Shown: positions 1 to 6,956, numbered from the stretch's first letter. The stretch: 12,589 nucleotides of DNA from Georgenia_B sunbinii (GCF_036421855.1 NZ_JAZGOK010000019.1), one strand, 5' to 3'. Notes: generated by a model from the sequence alone, not told the origin. A program made the numbers and translations.

Positions 1-1
1 C

Positions 2-2332
2 GACGCCGGCCGGGTGGACAACACCGCGGTCGCCGTCGGCAGCCCGCCCACCGGTGACGACGTCGAGGACGAGGACCCGCACAACGTCGTCGTCCCGGGC
101 AACCCCGGCATCGCGCTGGTCAAGGACGGCGCGCTCGAGGACGGCGCCGAGGGAGCGGTCGGGGAGACCATCAGCTACTCCTTCACCGCGACGAACACCG
201 GCAACGTCACCCTCACCGGCGTCCAGATCAGCGACGCCAAGGCAGGCCTGTACGACTTCAGCTACGGCCAGTGGCCGGCCGCCGACGGTGTGCTGGCTCC
301 GGGTGAGTCGATCACCGCGACGGCGAGCTACGACCTGACCCAGGGCGACATCGACGCCGGCAACGTGCGCAACAACGCGCTGGTGACCGGCACCCCGCCA
401 GGCGGTGTGCCGCCGGTCGAGGACGAGGACCCGCACACCGAGCCGGTGCCGCAGGTCCCGGGCATCGCACTGGTCAAGGACGGCGGGCTCGCCGACGACG
501 CACAGAACGTCGCCGGTGACACCGTCAGCTACTCCTTCACGGCGACGAACAGCGGGAACGTCACGCTCACCGGCGTCGAGATCGTCGACGAGAAGGAGGG
601 GCTCTCCGAGCTGGTCTACGGTCAGTGGCCCGGCGAGGCCGGCGTGCTGGCGACGGGTGAGTCGGTGACTGCGACGGCGACCTACGTGCTCACGCAGACC
701 GACGTCGACGCCGGCGAGGTGCGCAACAGTGCGACCGTGACCGGTACGCCACCCAACGGCCCCGACGTCGAGGACGAGGACCCGGCCGACGTGCCGGTGC
801 CGCACGCCCCGGGCATCGCGCTGGTGAAGGACGCCGCGCTGGCGGCCGACGCCCGGGGCGTGGCCGGCGAGACGGTGACGTACACCTTCACCGCGACCAA
901 CACCGGCAACGTCACGCTCACCGACGTGGTCATCACCGACCCGAAGGACGGTGTCTCGGCACTCTCCTACGGCCGGTGGCCGGCCGCCGAGGGCGTGCTG
1001 GCCCCGGGGGCGTCGGTGACCGCGACGGCCACTTACCTGCTCACCCAGGCCGACGTGGACGCCGGCGAGGTGGCCAACCTGGCGACCGTCGTCGGTACGC
1101 CGCCCGGCGGCCCGCACGTCGAGGACGAGGACCCCGCCACGGTGACGGTCCCGGCGAACCCGGCGATCGGGATGGTCAAGGCAGGCTTCACCCCGGACGA
1201 CGCCGCGGGCGTGGCCGGTGAGACGGTCGGCTACAGCTTCACTGCGACCAACCTCGGTAACGTCACGCTCACCGGCGTCGAGATCGTCGATGACAAGGAA
1301 GGCCTGTACGACTTCGGCTACGGCCAGTGGCCGGGCGCCGACGGCGTGCTGGCGCCGGGCGAGTCGATCACCGCGACGGCGAGCTACGACCTCACCCAGG
1401 CGGACGTCGACGCGGGCCGGGTGGACAACACCGCGACCGCGGTGGGCACCCCGCCCACCGGTCCGGACGTCACGGACGAGGACCCCCACAACGTCACCGT
1501 CCCGGGCAACCCGGGCATCCTGCTGGCCAAGGACGGCGGCCTGGCCGACGGCGCACGGAGCGTCCCGGGTGAGGTCATCACCTACACCTTCCTCGCGACG
1601 AACACCGGCAACGTCACGCTGACCGGCGTCGAGATCATCGACGAGAAGGAGGGGCTCTCCGAGCTCGGCTACGGCCAGTGGCCCGGCACGGCCGGGGAGC
1701 TCGCCCCCGGTGAGTCGGTGACTGCGACGGCGACCTACCTGCTGACGCAGGCCGACGTCGACGCCGGCGAGGTGGCCAACTCGGCCCTCGCGGTCGGCAC
1801 CCCGCCCGAGGGGCCGGAGGTCGAGAGCGAGGACCCGCACAACGTCCCCGTTCCCGGGTTCCCGCGGATCGAGCTGGTCAAGGACGGCGCGCTGACCGAC
1901 GGCGCAGCGGGTGCGGTCGGTGACACGATCGAGTTCACCCTCACCGCGACCAACACCGGCAGCGTCACGCTGCGCGACGTCATGGTCACCGACGAGCTCG
2001 AGGGGCTGTCCGCGCTCGACCACGCGTGGCCGGCAGCGCCAGGCGTGCTCGCGCCGGGGGAGTCGGTCACCGCGATCGCGACCTACGTGCTCACCGCGGC
2101 TGACGTCGCGGTCGGGCGGGTCGACAACACGGCCACCGCCAGCGGCACGCCACCGAACCACCCGCCGGTCGAGGATCAGGACGACGTCAGCGTCGTGCTC
2201 GAGGCGGCTGCCCCGGCACCGGCCGAGCCGCTGCCGTCGACCGGCGCGGTGGTCGGAACCCTCGCCGGGCTGGCACTCCTCCTCCTGCTGGGCGGAGCCG
2301 TGCTCCGCACCCGGGTGAGGACCAGCCGATAG
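2..2332 (+). CDS. LPXTG-anchored DUF7507/DUF11-like repeat surface protein (5' end outside window)
   Basis: The frame is open from the first bases, so the true start and any signal peptide lie upstream; the GTG at 14 falls inside a repeat and is not the start. About 776 residues are visible. Six complete units of 117-118 residues follow the tail of an earlier one. Each contains a PGIALVKDG-type opening, a TATNTGNVTLTGV core, YGQWP, GVLAPGES and a VEDEDPH acidic turn. This is the pattern of DUF7507/DUF11-like immunoglobulin-type beta-sandwich repeats of bacterial surface proteins. The C-terminus has a sortase motif LPSTG (2231-2245), about 20 hydrophobic residues (AVVGTLAGLALLLLLGGAVL) and a basic tail RTRVRTSR, the classical tripartite wall-sorting signal. 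I infer a stalk- or adhesin-like protein covalently attached to peptidoglycan. No catalytic domain is visible, and any ligand-binding head would be upstream. No sortase gene is in the window. Confidence 0.9.
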   Translation, partial: DAGRVDNTAVAVGSPPTGDDVEDEDPHNVVVPGNPGIALVKDGALEDGAEGAVGETISYSFTATNTGNVTLTGVQISDAKAGLYDFSYGQWPAADGVLAPGESITATASYDLTQGDIDAGNVRNNALVTGTPPGGVPPVEDEDPHTEPVPQVPGIALVKDGGLADDAQNVAGDTVSYSFTATNSGNVTLTGVEIVDEKEGLSELVYGQWPGEAGVLATGESVTATATYVLTQTDVDAGEVRNSATVTGTPPNGPDVEDEDPADVPVPHAPGIALVKDAALAADARGVAGETVTYTFTATNTGNVTLTDVVITDPKDGVSALSYGRWPAAEGVLAPGASVTATATYLLTQADVDAGEVANLATVVGTPPGGPHVEDEDPATVTVPANPAIGMVKAGFTPDDAAGVAGETVGYSFTATNLGNVTLTGVEIVDDKEGLYDFGYGQWPGADGVLAPGESITATASYDLTQADVDAGRVDNTATAVGTPPTGPDVTDEDPHNVTVPGNPGILLAKDGGLADGARSVPGEVITYTFLATNTGNVTLTGVEIIDEKEGLSELGYGQWPGTAGELAPGESVTATATYLLTQADVDAGEVANSALAVGTPPEGPEVESEDPHNVPVPGFPRIELVKDGALTDGAAGAVGDTIEFTLTATNTGSVTLRDVMVTDELEGLSALDHAWPAAPGVLAPGESVTAIATYVLTAADVAVGRVDNTATASGTPPNHPPVEDQDDVSVVLEAAAPAPAEPLPSTGAVVGTLAGLALLLLLGGAVLRTRVRTSR
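104..2212 (+). repeat. Six in-frame tandem repeats, period 351 bp (first 354 bp)
   Basis: The proline codon opening each unit falls at 104, 458, 809, 1160, 1511 and 1862, giving periods of 354, 351, 351, 351 and 351 bp. All periods are multiples of three, so copy-number change would keep the frame. The copies are mosaic: units 1 and 4 share a near-identical stretch (GLYDF, YGQWP, ESITATASYDLTQ), while units 2 and 5 share another (EKEGLSEL, ESVTATATY). Unit 6 is the most diverged and adjoins the wall anchor. Bases 2-103 are the end of a preceding unit. Confidence 0.9.
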
Positions 2333-2336
2333 GACA

Positions 2337-2366
2337 GCCGCGCCGCTCCCGCCCGGGCGGCGCGGC
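2337..2366. terminator. GC-rich hairpin between convergent genes
   Basis: A perfect 10-bp inverted repeat, GCCGCGCCGC (2337-2346) and GCGGCGCGGC (2357-2366), has a 10-nt loop and starts 5 nt after the stop of the repeat protein. No U-tract follows, which is common for actinobacterial terminators. It sits in the 104-bp gap between convergent genes and may stop transcription from both sides. The rest of the gap, up to 2436, shows nothing I can name. Confidence 0.6.
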
Positions 2367-2436
2367 AGCGGGTTCGCCCGCACACCCCCCTGCTTTCTCG
2401 TTGCCGCGGGCGTGCCTGCGGCGATGGGGCCGTGGG

Positions 2437-3963
2437 TCAGCTGCCGAGCTGCGCGAACCGGTCGAGAGCCTCGTCGCGCGCGGTGACGCCGAGCTTGCGG
2501 TACGCCGACCGGAGCTGGGACTTGACGGTGTTGACCGACAGGAAGAGCCGCGCGGCCATCTCATCACGCGGGAGACCCTCACGCAGCAGCCGCAGGACCT
2601 CGATCTCGGCCTCGGACAAGGGCGCAGTGAGCACCGCCTGGACCTCGAGGGTGGCAAGCCCCGCGCGGTCGACCAGCTCGGTCGCCCGGGCCCCGTCCTC
2701 GGTCTCGCTGATCGAGTGCAGGGTCTCACGCGACAGGTACCGCAGCGTGCTGTAGGTCTGGCGGTCGAGGACCTCTCGCAGGGTCGTGAGCAGCTGCCGG
2801 CGCCCCTCGGCCACCCGGCCCTCGGCGATGGTGGCCTGGGCCCGCAGCAGTGCCATCGCCCGGGGTGCCCGGTCGTCGAAGCTCGGCGGCAGGTCCAGCC
2901 GCAGGACGGCGGCGAACTGCGCCGTGGTGAACAGCTGCCGGGCACGGGCGAGCACGGCCTGCGCGCCGTGCGCCGTCGCCGAGCCCTGGAGCGCGTCGCG
3001 GTGCGCCCGGGGTGCCGTGCTGGTCAAGAGCCGAGCCTCCGGGATGGCGCTGGCGAACAACCCGTCCGCATCGCTCGGCGGCATGCCGGCCGCCGTGACC
3101 GCGTCGCACAGCGCCTCGGCCTGCCGGGGGCGGCCGGTGAGGACGAGGTGACGGACGTGCGCGGTCAGCGCCACCGGCCAGAACTCCAGGTGCGCCAGCG
3201 GCGAGCTGTTGGCAAGCCGCAGATCCTCGGCGCGCGGGTGCAACGTGTCGACGGCACAGATGTAGTCGGTGAGCTCGATGGTGTCGTCGACGAGGGCCTC
3301 CACCCAGCTCGGGCTCCGCGGAATCTCGCTGGCGCGCTGGTTGACCTGGGCTGCCTCGGCGACGTCGCCGGTGACCGCGTAGAGCAGCGCCAGCTTCGCG
3401 GTGGCCTCGCGGACGATGAACGGGAACCGCTCGGGACGATGGGTGTCGACCGCGCCGAGCAGCATGCCGGTGGCGGTCGCCCGGTCCCCCGCGAGCAGCG
3501 CGGTGATCGCCGCCTGAACCAGCCAGGTCGCCATCGTGCCGCCGCTGCTGTCGACCAGGCGCCCCGCCTGGGCGCGGATGAGGTCGCCGCCCCGGCGGAC
3601 GTAGGCCATCGCTGCCACCGGGCGGCCCCGGAGCCGCAGATCCGCCACGACCTTGGCGAGCTCCTCGGGGGTGGCGTTGCGACCCGGCCGCCGCTCGGGC
3701 TCCAGCAGGTCCTCCACCGCGCCATGGCCGGCCACCCGTGCGACGAAGCCCGCACCTTCCTCGGTGGCGAGCAGGTGGGGCGGCGCCTGCGCCATGGCGT
3801 GCCGCAGCTCGGCGGGGTCGATGGCGTACCAGATCTCCATCCAGTGCTCGTCGAGGACCGCCAGCGCGGTCGGCCAGTCACCCTGGTCGAGCGCGGCGGT
3901 GAACCGTGCCGTCGCGGGGGTGTGCGCTGCGGTGGTCCCGGAGGCACGCTTCTCGTTGTTCAC
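2437..3963 (-). CDS. LuxR-family transcriptional regulator (508 aa, no ATPase seen)
   Basis: The last 60 residues (about 449-508) form a LuxR/FixJ-type DNA-binding HTH: LSEAEIEVLRLL, then the EMAARLFLSVNTVKSQ recognition segment and RKLGV. The roughly 440 preceding residues are alanine- and leucine-rich and look helical, in the style of the TPR/MalT-like sensor region of large LuxR regulators. I see no Walker A or B motif, so this is not a complete LAL/MalT protein, and no response-regulator receiver is present. I chose GTG at 3963 because AAGGAAG (3972-3978) lies 8 nt upstream; the open frame continues to 4128, but that extension is Cys/Arg/Gly-rich and has no ribosome site. It follows the carboxylase epsilon gene by 121 bp on the same strand. 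The AT-rich spot in that gap suggests its own promoter, though read-through is possible. Target genes are unknown; the convergent surface-protein gene is one candidate. Confidence 0.82.
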   Translation of the reverse strand: MNNEKRASGTTAAHTPATARFTAALDQGDWPTALAVLDEHWMEIWYAIDPAELRHAMAQAPPHLLATEEGAGFVARVAGHGAVEDLLEPERRPGRNATPEELAKVVADLRLRGRPVAAMAYVRRGGDLIRAQAGRLVDSSGGTMATWLVQAAITALLAGDRATATGMLLGAVDTHRPERFPFIVREATAKLALLYAVTGDVAEAAQVNQRASEIPRSPSWVEALVDDTIELTDYICAVDTLHPRAEDLRLANSSPLAHLEFWPVALTAHVRHLVLTGRPRQAEALCDAVTAAGMPPSDADGLFASAIPEARLLTSTAPRAHRDALQGSATAHGAQAVLARARQLFTTAQFAAVLRLDLPPSFDDRAPRAMALLRAQATIAEGRVAEGRRQLLTTLREVLDRQTYSTLRYLSRETLHSISETEDGARATELVDRAGLATLEVQAVLTAPLSEAEIEVLRLLREGLPRDEMAARLFLSVNTVKSQLRSAYRKLGVTARDEALDRFAQLGS

Positions 3964-3971
3964 TCGTCGAG

Positions 3972-3978
3972 CTTCCTT
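3972..3978 (-). promoter_or_regulatory. Ribosome binding site deciding the luxR-type gene start
   Basis: AAGGAAG on the minus strand lies 8 nt before GTG at 3963. No comparable site precedes the longer upstream candidate start at 4128. This site fixes the start of the regulator. Confidence 0.7.
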
Positions 3979-3981
3979 TCG

Positions 3982-3997
3982 GCCGCAGCAGTGCGGC
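3982..3997 (-). other. Small leader hairpin upstream of the luxR-type gene
   Basis: GCCGCA (3982-3987) and TGCGGC (3992-3997) form a perfect 6-bp stem with a 4-nt loop, just before the AAGGAAG ribosome site. It would be in the 5' untranslated leader if the promoter at 4018-4047 is real. Its role is unknown. Confidence 0.35.
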
Positions 3998-4017
3998 GAG
4001 ACCAACCGGATGAGTTC

Positions 4018-4047
4018 GATATGACCACACCGGGCAGTGCTTGTCAC
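4018..4047 (-). promoter_or_regulatory. Possible sigma-70-type promoter of the luxR-type gene
   Basis: On the minus strand GTGACA (4042-4047, close to TTGACA) is followed after 18 bp by CATATC (4018-4023), in one of the few AT-rich spots of the region. The spacing is acceptable but the -10 match is poor. The gap to the start codon is about 55 bp. Confidence 0.35.
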
Positions 4048-4084
4048 GGTGCGGTGCCCCGTAGCCGCAGCGGGCCGGCCGGCG

Positions 4085-4330
4085 TCAGGGGTGCAGCGAC
4101 CACCGCCATGCCCCCGGGCCGGGGGCACGGTGGCCGAGGCGGCGGCCGTGGTCGTCCCACGGCGTCACGGCCGGCGCGGCCGTCGGTGAGCCCGGAGCCG
4201 CTGCCCGGGCGGCGACGATGCCGGCGACGAGGGCCGCCAGCTCGATGTCGTCGGGCACGCCACGCACGACCCGGACCATCGCAGCGGTGACGTCTCCCTC
4301 GAACTGCCCGGCGTCGTCGATGTCGTTCAC
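4085..4330 (-). CDS. Acyl-CoA carboxylase epsilon subunit
   Basis: This 81-residue protein starts at GTG 4330, overlapping the beta-subunit stop as GTGA, so translation is probably coupled. The N-terminal half has VRVVRGVPDDIELAALVAG, the core signature of the actinobacterial ACC_epsilon family, in which a short strand is followed by an E-LAALVA helix. The C-terminus has the conserved PGPGAWRWS ending. In this family the small subunit binds the beta subunit and stimulates or stabilises the alpha-beta carboxylase complex; it has no catalytic residues of its own. The alanine/proline-rich middle (about 42-56) is a typical flexible linker. Length is normal for the family. Confidence 0.88.
   Translation of the reverse strand: MNDIDDAGQFEGDVTAAMVRVVRGVPDDIELAALVAGIVAARAAAPGSPTAAPAVTPWDDHGRRLGHRAPGPGAWRWSLHP
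4100..4133 (-). other. Imperfect GC hairpin at the 3' end of the epsilon gene
   Basis: CCACCG/CGGTGG (4100-4105, 4128-4133) encloses GCCCCC/GGGGGC (4110-4115, 4121-4126) with a 5-nt loop and an asymmetric internal loop. It lies within the last codons of the epsilon gene, about 15 nt before its stop. It could reduce read-through into the luxR-type gene, or merely reflect the PGPG codons. Confidence 0.3.
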
Positions 4331-5931
4331 AGCGGGATGTTCCCGTGCTTCTTGGCCGGCAGCGAGGCCCGCTTGGTGCGCAACGCCCGGAGCGCACGGG
4401 CGACCTGGACCCGGGTCTGGGACGGCTCGATGACGGCGTCGACGTAGCCGCGGGCGGCCGCGTCCCAGGGGTTGACGATGGCGTCGTCGTACTCGGCCAC
4501 CAGGCGAGCACGCTCCGCCTCGACGTCCCCGCCCTCGTCGGCGACCTTCTTCAGCGCACCGCGCTGCAGGATGTTGACCGCGCCCCCCGAGCCCATCACC
4601 GCGATCTGTGCGGTCGGCCAGGCAAGGTTGATGTCCGCACCGAGCTGCTTGGAGCCCATGACGATGTAGGCGCCGCCGTACGCCTTGCGAGTGATGACCG
4701 TGACCAGCGGCACGGTGGCCTCGGCGTAGGCGTAGATGAGCTTCGCGCCGCGGCGGATGATCCCGTTCCACTCCTGGTCGGTGCCCGGCAGGAAGCCCGG
4801 GACGTCGACGAAGGTGAGCACCGGGATGTTGAAGGCGTCGCAGGTGCGCACGAAGCGCGCGGCCTTCTCGGCGGCGTTGATGTCGAGCGTGCCGGCCATC
4901 TGCAGCGGCTGGTTCGCCACGATCCCCACCGGACGGCCCTCGACATGGCCGAAGGCGGTGATGATGTTGGGCGCGTAGAGCTGCTGGACGTCGAGCAGCT
5001 CACCGTCGTCGACGATGTGCTCGATGATGCCGCGCATGTCGTAGGGCTGGTTGTCGGAGTCCGGGATGACGGTGTCGAGGTCGTAGTCGTGGTCGATGAC
5101 CTCGAGCGGCTCCTCGACGTCGGGCCACGACGGCGGCTCGGTGAGGTTGTTCGACGGCAGGAACGCCAGCAGCGCCCGCACGTACTCCAGGGCGTCGTCC
5201 TCGTCCTCGGCCAGGTAGTGAGCCACGCCGGAGCGTTCGTTGTGGGTGGCCGCGCCACCCAGCTCCTCGAACCCCACCTCCTCACCGGTGACTGACTTGA
5301 TGACGTCGGGCCCGGTGATGAACATGTTGGACGTCTTGTCCGCCATGACGATGAAGTCGGTGAGCGCGGGAGAGTACACCGCACCCCCCGCGCTCGGGCC
5401 CAGGATGAGGGAGATCTGCGGGATGACGCCGGACGCCGCGACGTTGCGACGGAAGATCTCCGCGAACTGCGTCAGGGCCGCCACGCCCTCCTGGATCCGG
5501 GCACCGCCACCGTCGGAGATCCCGATGATCGGCACCCCGGTGCGCAGCGCCAGGTCCATCACCTTGGTGATCTTCTGGCCGTGGACCTCGCCGAGGCTGC
5601 CGCCGAACACGGAGAAGTCCTGGGCGTAGATGCACACCTGCCGGCCGTCGACCGTGCCGTAGCCGACGACGACGCCGTCACCGGGCAGCTTGCGCTTGTC
5701 CAGCCCGAAGTTGACCGAGCGGTGCGTGGCCAACGCGTCCAGCTCGACGAAGCTGCCGTCGTCGAGCAGCTCGGTGATCCGCTCCCGGGCAGTCTTCTTG
5801 CCACGAGGATGCTGCCTGTCCTGCGCGGCCACCTCGGCCTCGGCGAGCGCCGCCTCACGGGCTGCGAGGTCGGTGAGCTTGTCGGCGGTCGTGGGCGGGA
5901 CGGGGCCCGGGCCGGTGTCGTGGGTAGTCAC
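4327..5931 (-). CDS. Acyl-CoA carboxylase carboxyltransferase (beta) subunit
   Basis: This 534-residue protein has the length and full-length similarity of actinobacterial AccD/PccB. It transfers carboxyl from biotin to an acyl-CoA, giving malonyl- or methylmalonyl-CoA in the cytoplasm. Recognisable landmarks are RGKKTARERI near the N-terminus, DFSVFGGSLGEVHGQKI, the first oxyanion-hole region GGGARIQEG, GPSAGGAVYSPAL, DVPGFLPGTDQEWNGIIRRGAK, ITRKAYGGAY, AWPTAQIAVMG and the family ending KKHGNIPL. Residue 423, in GGAYIVMG, is isoleucine. In PccB-type enzymes this place is usually aspartate, and Ile there is typical of acetyl-CoA-accepting homologues, so ACC activity is plausible. The start is GTG 5931 (MTTHD), with no ribosome site at normal distance but a TAGGCT -10-like box 7 nt upstream, suggesting a leaderless mRNA. 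The epsilon gene overlaps its stop. The biotin-carrying alpha subunit is not in the window. Confidence 0.96.
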   Translation of the reverse strand: MTTHDTGPGPVPPTTADKLTDLAAREAALAEAEVAAQDRQHPRGKKTARERITELLDDGSFVELDALATHRSVNFGLDKRKLPGDGVVVGYGTVDGRQVCIYAQDFSVFGGSLGEVHGQKITKVMDLALRTGVPIIGISDGGGARIQEGVAALTQFAEIFRRNVAASGVIPQISLILGPSAGGAVYSPALTDFIVMADKTSNMFITGPDVIKSVTGEEVGFEELGGAATHNERSGVAHYLAEDEDDALEYVRALLAFLPSNNLTEPPSWPDVEEPLEVIDHDYDLDTVIPDSDNQPYDMRGIIEHIVDDGELLDVQQLYAPNIITAFGHVEGRPVGIVANQPLQMAGTLDINAAEKAARFVRTCDAFNIPVLTFVDVPGFLPGTDQEWNGIIRRGAKLIYAYAEATVPLVTVITRKAYGGAYIVMGSKQLGADINLAWPTAQIAVMGSGGAVNILQRGALKKVADEGGDVEAERARLVAEYDDAIVNPWDAAARGYVDAVIEPSQTRVQVARALRALRTKRASLPAKKHGNIPL

Positions 5932-5938
5932 GCCCGTC

Positions 5939-5944
5939 AGCCTA
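5939..5944 (-). promoter_or_regulatory. Leaderless-type -10 box of the carboxylase beta gene
   Basis: TAGGCT on the minus strand fits the actinobacterial TANNNT -10 pattern and ends 7 nt before GTG 5931, which puts the expected transcription start on the start codon. No clear -35 is seen, as is usual for this class. Confidence 0.55.
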
Positions 5945-5952
5945 GTTGTGGC

Positions 5953-5964
5953 TGATCACCTCCT
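5953..5964 (-). promoter_or_regulatory. Orphan strong Shine-Dalgarno-like sequence
   Basis: On the minus strand AGGAGGTGATCA is fully complementary to the conserved 3' end of 16S rRNA. The carboxylase GTG is 22 nt further downstream, too far for use, and no ATG, GTG or TTG lies 4-12 nt after AGGAGG. It is either a relic, chance, or serves a transcript starting further upstream. Confidence 0.35.
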
Positions 5965-5996
5965 CGTGGCTGCTGCCGGGCGATTCGCGACGGCTG

Positions 5997-6017
5997 GGTT
6001 GTGGGAAGCGCACAACC
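5997..6017. promoter_or_regulatory. Perfect 7-7-7 palindrome, candidate operator in the divergent region
   Basis: GGTTGTG (5997-6003), a 7-nt spacer and CACAACC (6011-6017) form a perfect inverted repeat in the 123-bp gap between the divergent carboxylase and biotin-ligase genes. A further half-site-like GTTGTG (5945-5950) abuts the TAGGCT box of the carboxylase promoter. The geometry suits a dimeric repressor acting on both genes. An RNA hairpin in the birA leader is the alternative. Confidence 0.4.
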
Positions 6018-6054
6018 GGCCGTCCCGGGAGCGCCTGCGTGGTTGGCTGGTGCG

Positions 6055-6924
6055 GTGAACGATGCCCCCTTCTCCCGGCTCCTGCGGCTGCCTCAGGTCG
6101 CCTCGACCAACACCGTCCTGCGCGAGTCCGTGGTGGCGGATCCCGCGGCGTGGCCGCACCTGTCTGCGCTGATCGCCGATCACCAGACGGCGGGGCGCGG
6201 CCGTACCGGGCGGCAGTGGCACACGCCGGCCGGCACCGCGCTCACCGCCTCCATCGTGCTGCGGCCGCTCGTCGCGACCGAGCGGCTCGGGTGGCTCACC
6301 CTCCTCACCGGGCTGGCTGCGATTCGCGCGCTGCGGGCGCTCGCGCCGGACGAGGCGTCCCGTCTCGGTCTCAAGTGGCCCAACGACGTCCTCGTCGACG
6401 GCGCAGACACCGCGGTCGACGGGTGGGGGCGGCAGCGGAAGGTCGCCGGGATTCTCGCGGAGGTCGTCCCGGGGACCGTCTCGACCCCGGCGACTCCTGA
6501 TGCGGCCCGAGCCCCACGCGCCAGCCGGGCCGCCGTCGTCGTCGGGCTCGGGGTCAACCTGCGTCAGCGGGAAGCTGACCTGCCGGTGCCATGGGCGACG
6601 TCCCTCGAGCGGGCAGGGATCGGGGCACCCGGCCACGCGCCGTCGCCCCTCGAGCTGCTCAGAGCGGTCGGGCACGAGCTCGAGGAGATCCTCACGACCT
6701 GGGAGGGCGCGGGCGGCGACGTCGCGGGCAGCGGTCTGCGCGACGCGGTCCGCGACGTCTGCGTGACGCTCGGGGATCGGGTGCAGGTCGCGCAGCCGGG
6801 CGGCGGCCTGCTCAGCGGGACCGCCGAGGACATCGACGACGAGGGCCGGCTCGTGGTCGTCACCGCCGGCGGTGCGCGCGTGCCGGTGGTCGCCGGGGAC
6901 GTCAGCCAGCTGCGCAACCCGTGA
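6055..6924 (+). CDS. birA: Biotin--[acetyl-CoA-carboxylase] ligase (monofunctional, class I)
   Basis: This 289-residue enzyme makes biotinyl-5'-AMP from biotin and ATP and attaches biotin to the carrier lysine of biotin-dependent carboxylases. Signatures are STN (residues 17-19), the adenylate-binding loop GRGRTGRQW (47-55), KWPNDV (107-112), RKVAGIL with the presumed catalytic K129, GLGVNL (164-169) and an SH3-like C-terminal domain (GDRVQV to DVSQLRNP). There is no N-terminal HTH, so it cannot be a BirA-type biotin repressor. I prefer GTG 6055 (VNDAPFSRLL) because family similarity begins there; an in-frame GTG at 6001 would overlap the palindrome and add 18 uninformative residues. Neither start has a convincing ribosome site, so a leaderless mRNA is possible. 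It is divergent from the carboxylase beta gene, which is functionally sensible because its target is the partner alpha subunit. Confidence 0.93.
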   Translation: MNDAPFSRLLRLPQVASTNTVLRESVVADPAAWPHLSALIADHQTAGRGRTGRQWHTPAGTALTASIVLRPLVATERLGWLTLLTGLAAIRALRALAPDEASRLGLKWPNDVLVDGADTAVDGWGRQRKVAGILAEVVPGTVSTPATPDAARAPRASRAAVVVGLGVNLRQREADLPVPWATSLERAGIGAPGHAPSPLELLRAVGHELEEILTTWEGAGGDVAGSGLRDAVRDVCVTLGDRVQVAQPGGGLLSGTAEDIDDEGRLVVVTAGGARVPVVAGDVSQLRNP

Positions 6925-6943
6925 TTCTGGACGCCGGGCGGGA

Positions 6944-6949
6944 TAACCT
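6944..6949 (+). promoter_or_regulatory. -10 box (TAACCT) upstream of the cyclase gene
   Basis: TAACCT within GGATAACCTT fits TANNNT. The expected start point, 7 nt downstream, coincides with GTG 6957. The gap after the biotin ligase stop is 54 bp, so the cyclase may have its own promoter and also receive read-through. Confidence 0.5.
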
Positions 6950-6956
6950 TTCCGCG

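Noticed and set aside
104..2212. CRISPR array or intergenic repeat
   Set aside because: The 351-bp period is a multiple of three, the frame is continuous and the units are protein beta-sandwich repeats with no spacers.
3964..4128. N-terminal extension of the luxR-type regulator
   Set aside because: The frame is open but has no ribosome site, is unlike the rest of the protein and would overlap the epsilon gene; AAGGAAG supports GTG 3963.
2401..4290. A 629-codon plus-strand open frame
   Set aside because: It is antisense to the luxR-type and epsilon genes, has Arg/Gly-rich low-complexity translation and no family motif. The minus strand carries the LuxR HTH and ACC epsilon signatures.
4345..5295. 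Plus-strand open frame of 316 codons across the carboxylase
   Set aside because: It mirrors the highly conserved carboxyltransferase frame; its Asp/Val/His-rich translation has no homology I can recognise.
5953..5964. Fragment of a 16S rRNA 3' end (plus strand TGATCACCTCCT)
   Set aside because: Only 12 bases match and no other rRNA sequence is adjacent, so it is not an rRNA gene or remnant.
6001..6054. Longer biotin ligase start at GTG 6001
   Set aside because: It adds 18 residues without family similarity and starts inside the perfect palindrome; GTG 6055 sits where the conserved fold begins. It is not formally excluded.
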